Positions 45,280 through 53,550 of a stretch of DNA of 64,000 bases are shown here, one piece after another. Position 1 is the stretch's first letter. Every line of letters starts with the position of its first letter. Origin of the DNA: Sphingopyxis sp. H053 (GTDB taxonomy: Bacteria > Pseudomonadota > Alphaproteobacteria > Sphingomonadales > Sphingomonadaceae); the NCBI RefSeq assembly GCF_001468225.1, contig NZ_LNRU01000005.1, positions 186,001 to 250,000 of the forward strand. The letters run 5' to 3'. The position numbers and the translations under genes are program-made. The notes under the pieces are model-generated. The model was given only the letters and a program-made list of their open reading frames with translations. It made no database searches and had not been told where the DNA came from.

Positions 45280-46289
45280 CGCTTCCGCCACTTCGTCCAG
45301 AGATGCCTGGCGAGCATCGCAGGCGGCATGCGCAGCCAGTGTGAGCGGATGTAGAAAGCCTGTTCGAGCAGCGGATCGGTCACGCGCCCCCAATCGTCGC
45401 GCGCGAAGAGGCGGCGGCGGAACCATACGTCGGACGGATCCTGCCGATCCCACGCGCTCGGCAGCGCCACCCCATAAAGATCGCGCGACAGCCGCGCGGC
45501 GCGGTGAACGGCGCTTTGCAACCCGTGCAGCGCTGCCCGCCCGTCGAGCTCCCCCCAATAGCCCGGATCGGCGGCGGCGAAATCGCGCGTCATCGTGTGG
45601 AAATCCCACAGATTGCGCAGCCCACCCTGCAAATCGCCGTCGGCAAGCATATGCGCGGCGCAGTGGCACGCCATGTCGGCAGGGTTCAGCACCGCGAACC
45701 CCGCGCCGCTCGTCACCGCATCGCCGACCAGCGCCAGCGCGTCGGGCGTGATCCGGTGGGTGCGCGGCAGGATGGTGTGGTGGACGTCGATCATCCGGTC
45801 GCGCGCCTTGTGGATCATCGGCGGTAGCTCGTGCATATGCTGGCGGTAATAGGCGTCGTCATAGGGATCGGACTTCACCCATTCCCACCCCGCCTTGAGC
45901 AGCAGATTTTCGGCGCGGCGGATGTCGGGCGCGAGGACCAATATGTCGAGGTCGCCGATCTGGCGTCCAGCGGCGCACGACATATCGGCGGCGGCATAGG
46001 CCGCGCCTTTCAGCAGCACGAACTCGATCCCCGCGGGGGCGAGCGCGCGCCGCGCCATCTCGGCCTCCCACAAGGCCTGCGCCTGCGCGACTTTCGCGGC
46101 GGCGCGCTGATCGGCAAAGAGCGCGGCGACGGCCGGCGGCAGGCAGGCATCGGCGAGCCGGTGCGCGAGCGTCGCGAGCATCGCCTCGCTGCGCGCGACG
46201 CCGATCACGCCGTCCCAGTCGCGCGGGCCGAGTGCGGCGGGGTCGCGGCGGCCGGCGAGCAGGTCGACGAAGCTTCGTACCGCGCTCAC
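45276..46289 (-). CDS. Nucleotidyltransferase family protein (HPr-rel-A locus)
   Basis: A 337-residue protein with a GTG start overlapping the kinase stop (GTGA). It contains the nucleotidyltransferase motif LLKGAAYAAADMSCAAGRQI followed by GDLDILVL, the usual G-D-x-D metal site of the NTP_transf_5 family. The second half has HELPPMIHKARDRMIDVHHT and WFRRRLFARDDWG. It is the last gene of the MarR, PqqD-like, kinase, nucleotidyltransferase unit. The substrate is unknown; members of this family occur in capsule, RiPP and uncharacterised loci. Confidence 0.85.
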   Translation of the reverse strand: MSAVRSFVDLLAGRRDPAALGPRDWDGVIGVARSEAMLATLAHRLADACLPPAVAALFADQRAAAKVAQAQALWEAEMARRALAPAGIEFVLLKGAAYAAADMSCAAGRQIGDLDILVLAPDIRRAENLLLKAGWEWVKSDPYDDAYYRQHMHELPPMIHKARDRMIDVHHTILPRTHRITPDALALVGDAVTSGAGFAVLNPADMACHCAAHMLADGDLQGGLRNLWDFHTMTRDFAAADPGYWGELDGRAALHGLQSAVHRAARLSRDLYGVALPSAWDRQDPSDVWFRRRLFARDDWGRVTDPLLEQAFYIRSHWLRMPPAMLARHLWTKWRKR

Positions 46290-47164
46290 TTCGCCGCCTC
46301 CGCCCAGAGCTGCTCGACCAGCGCGATACCGGCGGCGCTGTCGGGATAGGAAATGGCGAAAGCCGGGGTTTCGCGAACGAGCCGCGTCAGCGCGGCGAAA
46401 CCCGCCTCGCCGAGCGCGACATAATTGGTCGACGCCTCGGTCAACCGGACGAACGCCTCGCCCTCGCCCATCGGCTCGACACTTGCCTCGCCGCCGAAGC
46501 GCGGGAACAGCAGCAGCGCCGGGCGCGCGGGCTCGTGCATCGCCGCGATCGCATCGGCACGCGGGATCAGGTGACGGATATCGCCCTTCGGCGTTGCGGC
46601 GAGCAACGGACCGAGCCGCGACGGGTCGACGCGGGCCGCGACCTCGGCGATCGCTTCATTCTTCAGGCTGACCGCGCGCGGGAAAGCGAAGGCATTGCCG
46701 CCGGCGGGGTCGATCAGCGTGAATTCGTCGCCCATCAGCCGCCAGTCGCCCCCACCCTCCTTCTCGCCGAGCAGCGCCGCGAGCGTCGATTTGCCCGACC
46801 CCGATTCGCCCGACATGATCAGCGCGCGGCCATCCTTCGCCACCGCGCTCGCATGCAGCAGCATGTGCCGCCGCCAGCCAAGCGCGACCTGCAAATTCAT
46901 CCCCATTTCGGCCGCGAGTAGCCCCATCGAGAGTGGCAGCGGCAGCGCATCGGGGACAACGAAATCGCCGCCGATGTGGACCGACGGCCGAAGCCAGCGC
47001 CGCCACGGCCGCGCCGCGAACAGCCGCACGGTCGCGTCGGAAGGGCGCGTATCGTCCTGCGGATACCCCGCGTACAGATGTTCGAGCGCCGCGATCGGCT
47101 CGGCCCAGTCGCTTCCGATCCGGAACTGTACCGGGCCGACGGCAATGCGCGTGCTGTGCCTCAC
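46286..47164 (-). CDS. HprK-related kinase A (HPr-rel-A system)
   Basis: A 292-residue protein related to HPr kinase. The Walker A loop ALIMSGESGSGKSTLAALLG is intact and is followed by WRLMGDEFTLI, where HPr kinases have their acidic catalytic residue. It lacks the full HPr-kinase C-terminal signature, which sets it apart from phosphotransferase-system kinases. GTG start overlaps the PqqD-like stop. NCBI names this family HprK-related kinase A; its target is not known. Confidence 0.88.
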   Translation of the reverse strand: MRHSTRIAVGPVQFRIGSDWAEPIAALEHLYAGYPQDDTRPSDATVRLFAARPWRRWLRPSVHIGGDFVVPDALPLPLSMGLLAAEMGMNLQVALGWRRHMLLHASAVAKDGRALIMSGESGSGKSTLAALLGEKEGGGDWRLMGDEFTLIDPAGGNAFAFPRAVSLKNEAIAEVAARVDPSRLGPLLAATPKGDIRHLIPRADAIAAMHEPARPALLLFPRFGGEASVEPMGEGEAFVRLTEASTNYVALGEAGFAALTRLVRETPAFAISYPDSAAGIALVEQLWAEAAK

Positions 47165-47442
47165 GCGCGCTCCACCAACCCCATCGCCGCGAGCTCGCGC
47201 AGCCGTTCGGCCAGGATGGGCTGCGCATCCTCCGTCGCGTCGAGATCGAACGCGGCGGCAAGGCGCGCGGCGAGACTGGCGGCATTGCAGGCATCGGCGC
47301 CCATCGCGTCCAGTATCTCGGGCATCGGCGATACGACGAGATGCGTTTGCATCGACCGCCGGTCGAAAATCGCGGTCAGTTCGCCCAACGGCTCGACGCG
47401 CAATGCATCGGCCGGTGCGGCGCGATAGATGCGATCAGCCAT
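47161..47442 (-). CDS. PqqD-like peptide chaperone (HPr-rel-A system)
   Basis: A 93-residue protein with the PqqD-type core: an N-terminal strand LRVEPLGELTAIFDRRSMQT, central HLVVSPMPEILDAMG and a C-terminal winged helix (ACNAASLAARLAAAFDLD, LRELAAMGLVERA). PqqD proteins bind and present peptide substrates to modifying enzymes. This one lies between a MarR regulator and an HprK-like kinase; a peptide or protein substrate for the kinase is a reasonable inference. No precursor peptide is recognisable nearby. Confidence 0.88.
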   Translation of the reverse strand: MADRIYRAAPADALRVEPLGELTAIFDRRSMQTHLVVSPMPEILDAMGADACNAASLAARLAAAFDLDATEDAQPILAERLRELAAMGLVERA

Positions 47443-47881
47443 AATCTTCGGCGGCGGCGGTCAGTTTCGCAAGGATGGCCATCAGCGTCGCGCGTTCGCT
47501 GGCGCTGATGTTCGATTCGAGCTGCGTCTCGCTGGCCAGCGCCGCGGGGACGATCGCGTCGTAAAGCGAACGCCCCGTTTCGGTGAGTTCGAGATGGTGC
47601 GAACGCCCGTCTGCCTCATGCGCCTGGCGCGCGATGAGCTGGCGGTCGGCGAGCGCCTTGGCGGCGCGGTTCACCGTCACCTTGTCCATGCGCGTCGCCT
47701 CGACCAGCTCGCGCTGCGTCTTCGGCTGGCCTTCGCCGAGCACCGCCATCAACCGCCATTCGGGGATCTTCAGCCCAAAGCGATTCTCATATTCGGCGGC
47801 GATCCGGCTCGACAGGGCGTTGGAGGCGATGGACAGGCGGTAGGGCAGGAAATTATCGAGATTCAGCTTCTTCGCGGCCAT
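47435..47881 (-). CDS. MarR-family transcriptional regulator
   Basis: A 148-residue winged-helix regulator: KIPEWRLMAVLGEGQPKTQRELVEATRMDKVTVNRAAKAL is the DNA-binding helix region and wing ADGRSHHLELTETGRSLYD follows. Its 3' end overlaps the PqqD-like gene by eight bases, so it probably regulates this unit. Ligand unknown. Confidence 0.93.
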   Translation of the reverse strand: MAAKKLNLDNFLPYRLSIASNALSSRIAAEYENRFGLKIPEWRLMAVLGEGQPKTQRELVEATRMDKVTVNRAAKALADRQLIARQAHEADGRSHHLELTETGRSLYDAIVPAALASETQLESNISASERATLMAILAKLTAAAEDYG

Positions 47882-47970
47882 GAATTGGTCACCCCCACAC
47901 GCTCAAAAAATCCCGGCGCGCCCATCCTATCGCCTGTTTCGGGCCTGTGAAGGGCGGAATGACGCGAAAG

Positions 47971-50016
47971 TCAGAAAGACATGCGCGCGCCGACCCACAA
48001 GGTGCGCGGCGTCGCGCGTTCGACGATGCCCGACGACGAGATCGCGGCGGGCACCAACTCGTCGAAGAGATTCTCGCCGCGCGCCTCGATGCTGATCGCC
48101 TTGGTCAGTTTCCACGACAGCCCGGCGTCGAGTGTCAGTGCGTCACCGAGTTCGAGCAGGCCGAGGTCGTCCTCATTCTGCTTGCCGACATAACGCAGCG
48201 TCGCAAAGCCGTCGAACGGACCGCCGGTATTGCTGCGCAGCGACACGCTGCCGCCGTGTTTTGCGATCTGCGCCGGGCGGCGGCCGTCGAGCGCCAGCGC
48301 CGCGCCCGATGCATCGACCTTCGCGTCGGTGAAGGCATAGGTCGCGCGCAGCGTCGCGGGGCCGATCCGCTGCTCGGCGCTGACTTCGACGCCCTTGCTG
48401 TCAATCGCTTCGAGATTCTGCCGCTGGTTGAGGTTCGGCGCGAGCGTCACATTGGCGATCGCGTTCGTCAGATGGTTGACGAACAATGTCGCCGACAGCT
48501 TGGTGTCGCCATTGTCCCAATCGGCGCCGACCTCGCCGCCCCACAGGCGTTCGGGTTTCAGCGCGGCATTCGCGGTCGTCACTTCGGCGCCGACGCGGAA
48601 CGGGCGATAGAGTTCGTTGAGCGTCGGCAGGCGCCAGCCGCGATAGGCGGCGGCGCGCAGCGAGAATGCGTCCGACGTCCAGCGCACGCCGGCGCGGCCG
48701 CTGCCTTCCCAGCCCTGCCGCGCGGCGAAGCGCAGGTCGGTGATGACGGGACCCGCGATATTGCGTTCGAGCCGATAGCCCTCGCCGAGCCACCAACGGT
48801 CGACGCGGCCGCTGAGCGTCCACAGAAAGCCGTCATTGACATCGCCCGACGTCCATTCGGCGAAGGCACCGACGGTATCGCTGCTGCCGCCCGCGGTGCG
48901 GTGGCGACCCGGCGTGACGCCGCTGAAGAAGAAATCCTCCTCGGTGCGTCCGGTTGTCCGCCGCCAGTCGGCGCCGATGCGAAGCGGGTTGGCGTCGCCG
49001 ATCAGCGGCCGCAACTCGACGCGCGCGCCCAGCCCGGTGGCCGGCACCCGCTGAAAAAGCGCCGGTGCGACGCTGTTCCGTCCCGCCGGGACGCTTGCGA
49101 AGCCGCTTTCGAAATCACGAAGCTGGATATAACCGAGCGCGAGCCATTGCGTTTCGCCAACCGGATCATGGATGAAGCGAAGGCTGGCATCGACCCCATC
49201 GACCTGGCTTTGCGTAAAATCGGTGCCCCGGTCGCGCCGATCCGAAAAGCCGCGCACGCTCGCTTCGATCCGGCTGTCATCGCCGGCATCGAAGCGCAGG
49301 CGCAGGCCGAGCCCGCCCTGTTCATAGGGCGCGGCGCGATCGACGATGCCGCGCTGTCCCTTCGCGACCGGCACAAAACCGTCGCCGCGGCTGTAGCGCC
49401 CGTCCACCGCGATGTGTCCGCTGCCGACCTCGCCGCCGACCGACGCCGACGCGTCCCAACTGTCGCGGCTGCCATAGGCGAGGCTCGCCTCGCCGCCATC
49501 GGTCATCTCGGAATAAAGCCCGATCGTTCCGGCTAGCGCACCCGGCCCGTCAGCTCCGCTGCCACCGCCGCGCGCGATCGCGATGCCGCCGAGGTTGATC
49601 GCATCATAGGCGCTCCAAGCGACCCAACCACCGAACGGGTCAGCCTGCGGCACGCCGTCGAGCGTGACGAGCGCGCGGCTCGATGCGTTCCCGCCTAGCC
49701 CCCGCAATGTCACGCCTTGGCTGGTCGGGTGCGCAGTGCGGCCGTCCGAGCGGCGGAACTGGACAATACCAGCCTCGTCACGCAGCCGATTTTCGACGCG
49801 TGCCCCCATACCCGGCTCAAAATCAGTCAGCACCGTCGCGCCCAGCGGATTGCGGGCATTATTGGGCAGCAGCCCACCGTTCACCACGATCGCGTCCGGA
49901 TAATATATCTTTGTCGGGATAGTGATCGGCTCGAGAGAATCCGAGACTTGGTCGTCCTGCGCCATCGCCGCCGCCGGCAGCGCCAGCGCGAGGGTTCCCG
50001 TCAGAAGGCGGATCAC
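47971..50016 (-). CDS. TonB-dependent receptor
   Basis: A 681-residue outer-membrane receptor with a GTG start (signal LLTGTLALALPAAAMAQD) that overlaps the maiA stop in GTGA. The plug has RLRDEAGIVQFRRSDGRTAH and RGLGGNASSRALVTLDGVPQ, and the barrel ends in GARMSF with aromatic C-terminus. It lies in one minus-strand unit with the isomerase, dihaem cytochrome and beta-helix genes. Its substrate is unknown; carbohydrate- or copper-like substrates would fit related loci, but I have no direct evidence. Confidence 0.92.
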   Translation of the reverse strand: MIRLLTGTLALALPAAAMAQDDQVSDSLEPITIPTKIYYPDAIVVNGGLLPNNARNPLGATVLTDFEPGMGARVENRLRDEAGIVQFRRSDGRTAHPTSQGVTLRGLGGNASSRALVTLDGVPQADPFGGWVAWSAYDAINLGGIAIARGGGSGADGPGALAGTIGLYSEMTDGGEASLAYGSRDSWDASASVGGEVGSGHIAVDGRYSRGDGFVPVAKGQRGIVDRAAPYEQGGLGLRLRFDAGDDSRIEASVRGFSDRRDRGTDFTQSQVDGVDASLRFIHDPVGETQWLALGYIQLRDFESGFASVPAGRNSVAPALFQRVPATGLGARVELRPLIGDANPLRIGADWRRTTGRTEEDFFFSGVTPGRHRTAGGSSDTVGAFAEWTSGDVNDGFLWTLSGRVDRWWLGEGYRLERNIAGPVITDLRFAARQGWEGSGRAGVRWTSDAFSLRAAAYRGWRLPTLNELYRPFRVGAEVTTANAALKPERLWGGEVGADWDNGDTKLSATLFVNHLTNAIANVTLAPNLNQRQNLEAIDSKGVEVSAEQRIGPATLRATYAFTDAKVDASGAALALDGRRPAQIAKHGGSVSLRSNTGGPFDGFATLRYVGKQNEDDLGLLELGDALTLDAGLSWKLTKAISIEARGENLFDELVPAAISSSGIVERATPRTLWVGARMSF

Positions 50017-50645
50017 GCGGGCTTGACCGCGTCGGGGTGGGCGCGCTGGAACGCCTCATGCTCCATGCAGGCGGCGTCGATTTCGATCAGCCGCGGGAAG
50101 GCATCCAGCGGCACCTCGAAACGCCGCGCGTTGTAGATTTGCGGCACAAGACAGCAGTCGGCGATCCCCGGCGTATCGCCGCCGAGATAGCGGCCGTCAC
50201 CCGCCATCGCCTCGAGCGCCTCGAACCCCTGGCTGATCCATGTCGCGATCCAGCGGTCCTTGGTCTGCTCGTTGAGGCCGAGGTCGCGCTTCAGATATTT
50301 GAGCACGCGCAGATTGTTGAGCGGATGGATGTCGCTCGCGATCACCTGCGCGCGTGCAAGCGCGACGGCGCGCGGCATCGCTTCCTCGGGGATCAGCCGC
50401 GGTTCGGGAAAGGCACGGTCGAGCCAGTCGATGATCGCCATGCTCTGGATGATCGGCTCACCATCGACGACGAGCATCGGGACAAAGCCTTGCGCATTAA
50501 GTTCGAGATAGGCGTCGCTGCGCTGCTCCCCCGCGATCAGGCTGATCTCGACGCGCTCATAATCGAGCCCCTTCAGGTTCAGCGCGATGCGGACGCGAAA
50601 GCTGGCCGAGGAGCGGAAATAGTCGTGGAGGACGAGCTGGGTCAT
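50013..50645 (-). CDS. maiA: Maleylacetoacetate isomerase (GST family)
   Basis: A glutathione-dependent isomerase of tyrosine breakdown, 210 residues starting MTQLVLHDYFRSSASFRVRI, where SSxSxRVRIAL is the typical zeta-class active-site start. Other motifs: NAQGFVPMLVVDGEPIIQSMAI and PLNNLRVLKYL. No tyrosine-degradation partner is visible here, and the gene is embedded between a cytochrome and a TonB receptor, so a related GST role is possible. Confidence 0.9.
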   Translation of the reverse strand: MTQLVLHDYFRSSASFRVRIALNLKGLDYERVEISLIAGEQRSDAYLELNAQGFVPMLVVDGEPIIQSMAIIDWLDRAFPEPRLIPEEAMPRAVALARAQVIASDIHPLNNLRVLKYLKRDLGLNEQTKDRWIATWISQGFEALEAMAGDGRYLGGDTPGIADCCLVPQIYNARRFEVPLDAFPRLIEIDAACMEHEAFQRAHPDAVKPA

Positions 50646-50652
50646 GGCCCGC

Positions 50653-51681
50653 CTAATGCGATGCTTTCGGCATCTCCGCAATCCATTGCCGCAGCAACGC
50701 CGCGCCCTCCTTGTGCACCGTCGAGCGCCCGACCTCGGGCATCGCGATGCCGGGGTCGGTGCTTTCGAGGCGATAGATCAGGAAGCTGTGCGCGGGATCG
50801 CCCGGCGCGATGGCGAAGTCCATCCCGCCGCTGCCGCGCCCTGCCGCGGTCGGGCGCTTGCCGATGCCGTAATTGACGCCCGCGGGATCGTCGGTCCAGC
50901 GCAGGAAAAGCCCGCTGTTCGACGCGCTGCCTGCAGGATTGTGGCAGTGCGCGCAATTGACGTCGAGATAGGCGCGCGCGCGCGTCGCGACGCTGCCGCT
51001 CTTGGGATCGTCCCACACCGGCATCGTCGGTTTGAGCGCGGCAGGGTTCTCAAAATAGAGGCTGCGCAGCGTGTCCGACGCCGCCGGGTCGAGGATGAAA
51101 TTGCGCGCCTTGGGCCCGATCGGGACAATCTCGCCGGCGAGGCTGTGGCATTCCTTGCACTGGTTCTTGTTCGGCACCGCGTAGCGGATACTGTGCGTCT
51201 CGCCGTCGGGGCTCTTGAAGGTCACCGGCACGCGGCGCCCGCCCAGGGCCAGCGTCGCATCCTTGCCGTCGGCGTCCCAGATATAGGGCAGCGCGGTCCA
51301 GCCGCCGGCGCGGCGGATCAGCAGGCGCGTTTCGACCGGGCGGCCGTCGTTGACGTCGCTCCAGCCGAAGCTTTTGACGAGCACGGTTCCAACCGGAAAC
51401 TCGATGACGCCGTCGGCCGCGACCTTCGCCTTCTTTCCCGCCGGGATCGAGATGAAGCGGTGCTTGTCGGTATAGTCGCTAAACAGCGGCGCACGCAGCG
51501 TGTAGCCGATGCCGGTCGAGGGTGTTTGCGGATCATTGCCGCGAAACAGCCCGAACGCTGACAGCTTTGCCGGCATCGCATCGCTTTCGACCACCGCCTG
51601 ATCGACCCCGGGCGGCGGCGATGCCGCCCCGCCGCTCGCACACAGCAGCGCCGCTCCAACCGCGGCGAAAACGCGCCTCAC
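50653..51681 (-). CDS. SO2930-family dihaem c-type cytochrome
   Basis: A 342-residue periplasmic cytochrome with two CxxCH haem sites (QCKECHSL and NCAHCHNP). The GTG start at 51681 overlaps the beta-helix gene stop (GTGA) and gives a signal peptide (RRVFAAVGAALLCASGGAAS). Domains: an N-terminal region with DYTDKHRFISIPAGKKAKV and the C-terminal haem part. NCBIfam models pair this cytochrome family with the beta-helix protein encoded just before it. Function unknown; probably passes electrons in the periplasm or at the surface. Confidence 0.93.
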   Translation of the reverse strand: MRRVFAAVGAALLCASGGAASPPPGVDQAVVESDAMPAKLSAFGLFRGNDPQTPSTGIGYTLRAPLFSDYTDKHRFISIPAGKKAKVAADGVIEFPVGTVLVKSFGWSDVNDGRPVETRLLIRRAGGWTALPYIWDADGKDATLALGGRRVPVTFKSPDGETHSIRYAVPNKNQCKECHSLAGEIVPIGPKARNFILDPAASDTLRSLYFENPAALKPTMPVWDDPKSGSVATRARAYLDVNCAHCHNPAGSASNSGLFLRWTDDPAGVNYGIGKRPTAAGRGSGGMDFAIAPGDPAHSFLIYRLESTDPGIAMPEVGRSTVHKEGAALLRQWIAEMPKASH

Positions 51682-52892
51682 CGGACCTTCGCCTCCATCG
51701 CGTCGGGCAGCTTGATCACGGGCAGCGCCGCGGGCGGCGTGCCCTTCGACAGGTCGGCGGGCGACGGCTTCGCCTCGCTCTGCGGCGTCTTTACGTCGGG
51801 CAGGTTCAGCGACAGCACGCCGACCTTGTCGAGCACGATCGCATCGCCCGCACCGTCCCAAAGGACTGGCGGGATGCTGCCGCCCATCGCCGCCGCGATC
51901 ATGTCGCCGCCAGGGAACTTCGGCGCATAGCCCGCCTTGCCATGCTGGTTGCCGCGCACGACGATCGCGCGGGGCAGCGGCTGATATTTCGGATCCTTGT
52001 GCTCATAACGATAGCCCACGATCATCACGTTCGCGGTGCCATTGTCGGCGAAGACATTGTCGAAAATCTCGACATTGCGGTTCGCCATCACGAGCACGCC
52101 CGTGCCCGTCGGAACGCTCGCGACAATATTGCCCTTGGGCGCGAAATTGGCCGTGCTGTTGTCGTTCACGATATTTTCGAAGACGCGGACATTGTGCCCG
52201 CCCTGCATCGGCAGGCTCGGCAGGTCGAACACCAGGATGCCGCCGGTATTCTTCGTCGCGATATTGTCGTGGACGTCGGCGTCGTAGCTGTTCTCGATTT
52301 CGATCCCCGCGACATTTTCGGTCGCGATCGAATCGCGGACGACGATATTCTTCGACTGGCCGACATAGATGCCCGCATCCGACGCGCCGCGCACGAACAC
52401 GCTGTCGATCAGCACGTCGGTGCTTTCGACGGGGTAGATTCCGTAGGCGCCGTTGGTTTCCTTGGGCCCCGCGGTCCATTCGACGCGCAGCTTGTGATAG
52501 ACGATACGGTCGGCGCCCTTCGACTTTATGCCATCGCCCTTGGTGTTGAGCACCGCAAATTCGGTCAGGAAGACATCGTCGGAGGTGACGAGCAGCCCCT
52601 CGCCGGCGCCCTGCTGTCCGATAAAGTCGAGGATCGATCCGCCCTCGCCCGCCCCGGCGCCGCGCACGGTCACATTGGCGACGTCGAGCGACAGGCCGTC
52701 GGTGAGCTTCCACACGCCCGCGCCCAATTGCACCGTGTCGCCCGGCTGCGCGAGGATCAGGGCTTCTTGCAGCTTTTCGTTCGCGTCGGGCGTTGTTGCA
52801 CTGACGCTGATCACTTTCGCCGCCGCCGGACTGGCGGCAAGGACCGCCACGATGCAGAGCGTCGCCGCGTGGCGCAGGCCATGGAATCGCAT
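51678..52892 (-). CDS. Parallel beta-helix repeat protein (partner of SO2930 cytochromes)
   Basis: A 404-residue exported protein (signal MRFHGLRHAATLCIVAVLAA). The body is a right-handed parallel beta-helix with ladder-like repeats such as RIVYHKLRVEWTAGP, GIYVGQSKNIVVRDS and VRVFENIVNDNST, like pectate-lyase-fold proteins, but no clear catalytic signature. First gene of the coupled beta-helix/cytochrome/maiA/TonB unit. The pairing of this family with the dihaem cytochrome is known from family descriptions; its role is not. Confidence 0.92.
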   Translation of the reverse strand: MRFHGLRHAATLCIVAVLAASPAAAKVISVSATTPDANEKLQEALILAQPGDTVQLGAGVWKLTDGLSLDVANVTVRGAGAGEGGSILDFIGQQGAGEGLLVTSDDVFLTEFAVLNTKGDGIKSKGADRIVYHKLRVEWTAGPKETNGAYGIYPVESTDVLIDSVFVRGASDAGIYVGQSKNIVVRDSIATENVAGIEIENSYDADVHDNIATKNTGGILVFDLPSLPMQGGHNVRVFENIVNDNSTANFAPKGNIVASVPTGTGVLVMANRNVEIFDNVFADNGTANVMIVGYRYEHKDPKYQPLPRAIVVRGNQHGKAGYAPKFPGGDMIAAAMGGSIPPVLWDGAGDAIVLDKVGVLSLNLPDVKTPQSEAKPSPADLSKGTPPAALPVIKLPDAMEAKVR

Positions 52893-52990
52893 ATGTCTCT
52901 CCCCTTATTTTCGGGGAGCATGGTGCAAGACTTGACGGATGCCAAGCGATGTTGCTGACATATGTGTAGCTAACCCGGGGAGAGGTCGCT

Positions 52991-53404
52991 TTGATTCACA
53001 GATTAGGTTTGGCGCTTGTCGCCTTGATAGCCGTGCCGTCGATGGCGGCGGCGCCCGCGCCGATTGCCGGGCGCTGGAAAACCGACGATGGCAAGGCCGT
53101 CGTCGTCATGGCCGCGTGCGGAAACAAGATGTGCGGGCGCGTCGATCGCCTGCTGATCAAGCAGCCGACTGGGGGCCAGCGCGACGAGCGCAATCCCGAC
53201 AAGGCGAAACGCGGCCGCCAGGTCACCGGACTACAGATTTACTGGGATCTCGTGCCGCATGGCGACGGCTGGAAGGGCGAAGGCTATAGCCCCGAGGATG
53301 GGCGATATTATAAGGCGCACCTGCGCGTGAACGGCGGCAAGATGACGATGAAGGGCTGCGTCAGCCTGTTCTGCCGCACGGTGACGTGGACGAAGATGGG
53401 ATAA
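52991..53404 (+). CDS. DUF2147 domain-containing exported protein
   Basis: A 137-residue protein with signal peptide IHRLGLALVALIAVPSMAA and the DUF2147 body GRWKTDDGKAVVVMAACGNKMCGRVDRL, KYL-type strands and GCVSLFCRTVTWTKM. I use a TTG start at 52991 because GGGGAGAGG precedes it and it supplies the signal peptide; the next ATG would remove it. Function unknown. Four Cys may form disulfides. Confidence 0.87.
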   Translation: MIHRLGLALVALIAVPSMAAAPAPIAGRWKTDDGKAVVVMAACGNKMCGRVDRLLIKQPTGGQRDERNPDKAKRGRQVTGLQIYWDLVPHGDGWKGEGYSPEDGRYYKAHLRVNGGKMTMKGCVSLFCRTVTWTKMG

Positions 53405-53410
53405 ACTCGA

Positions 53411-53543
53411 TCCTCCCTGTGCCGCAGGCATGGGGAGGTGGCAGCGCGAAGCGCTGACGGAGGGACTGTGGCGCAACGTCGCCGCCCCTCCACCACCGCC
53501 GACGGCGGCGGTCCCCCTCCCCATCGCTTCGCGACAGGGAGGA
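53411..53543 (+). repeat. Intergenic palindromic repeat, family A, copy 2
   Basis: About 133 bases, opposite in orientation to the copy at 38180-38309. It has the same arms (TCCTCCCTG ... CAGGGAGGA), the GGCAGCGCGAAGCGCTGACG block and a central purine-rich stretch. It lies between convergent genes and is likely transcribed in both directions as a stem-loop. Confidence 0.85.
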
Positions 53544-53550
53544 TTTGCCT

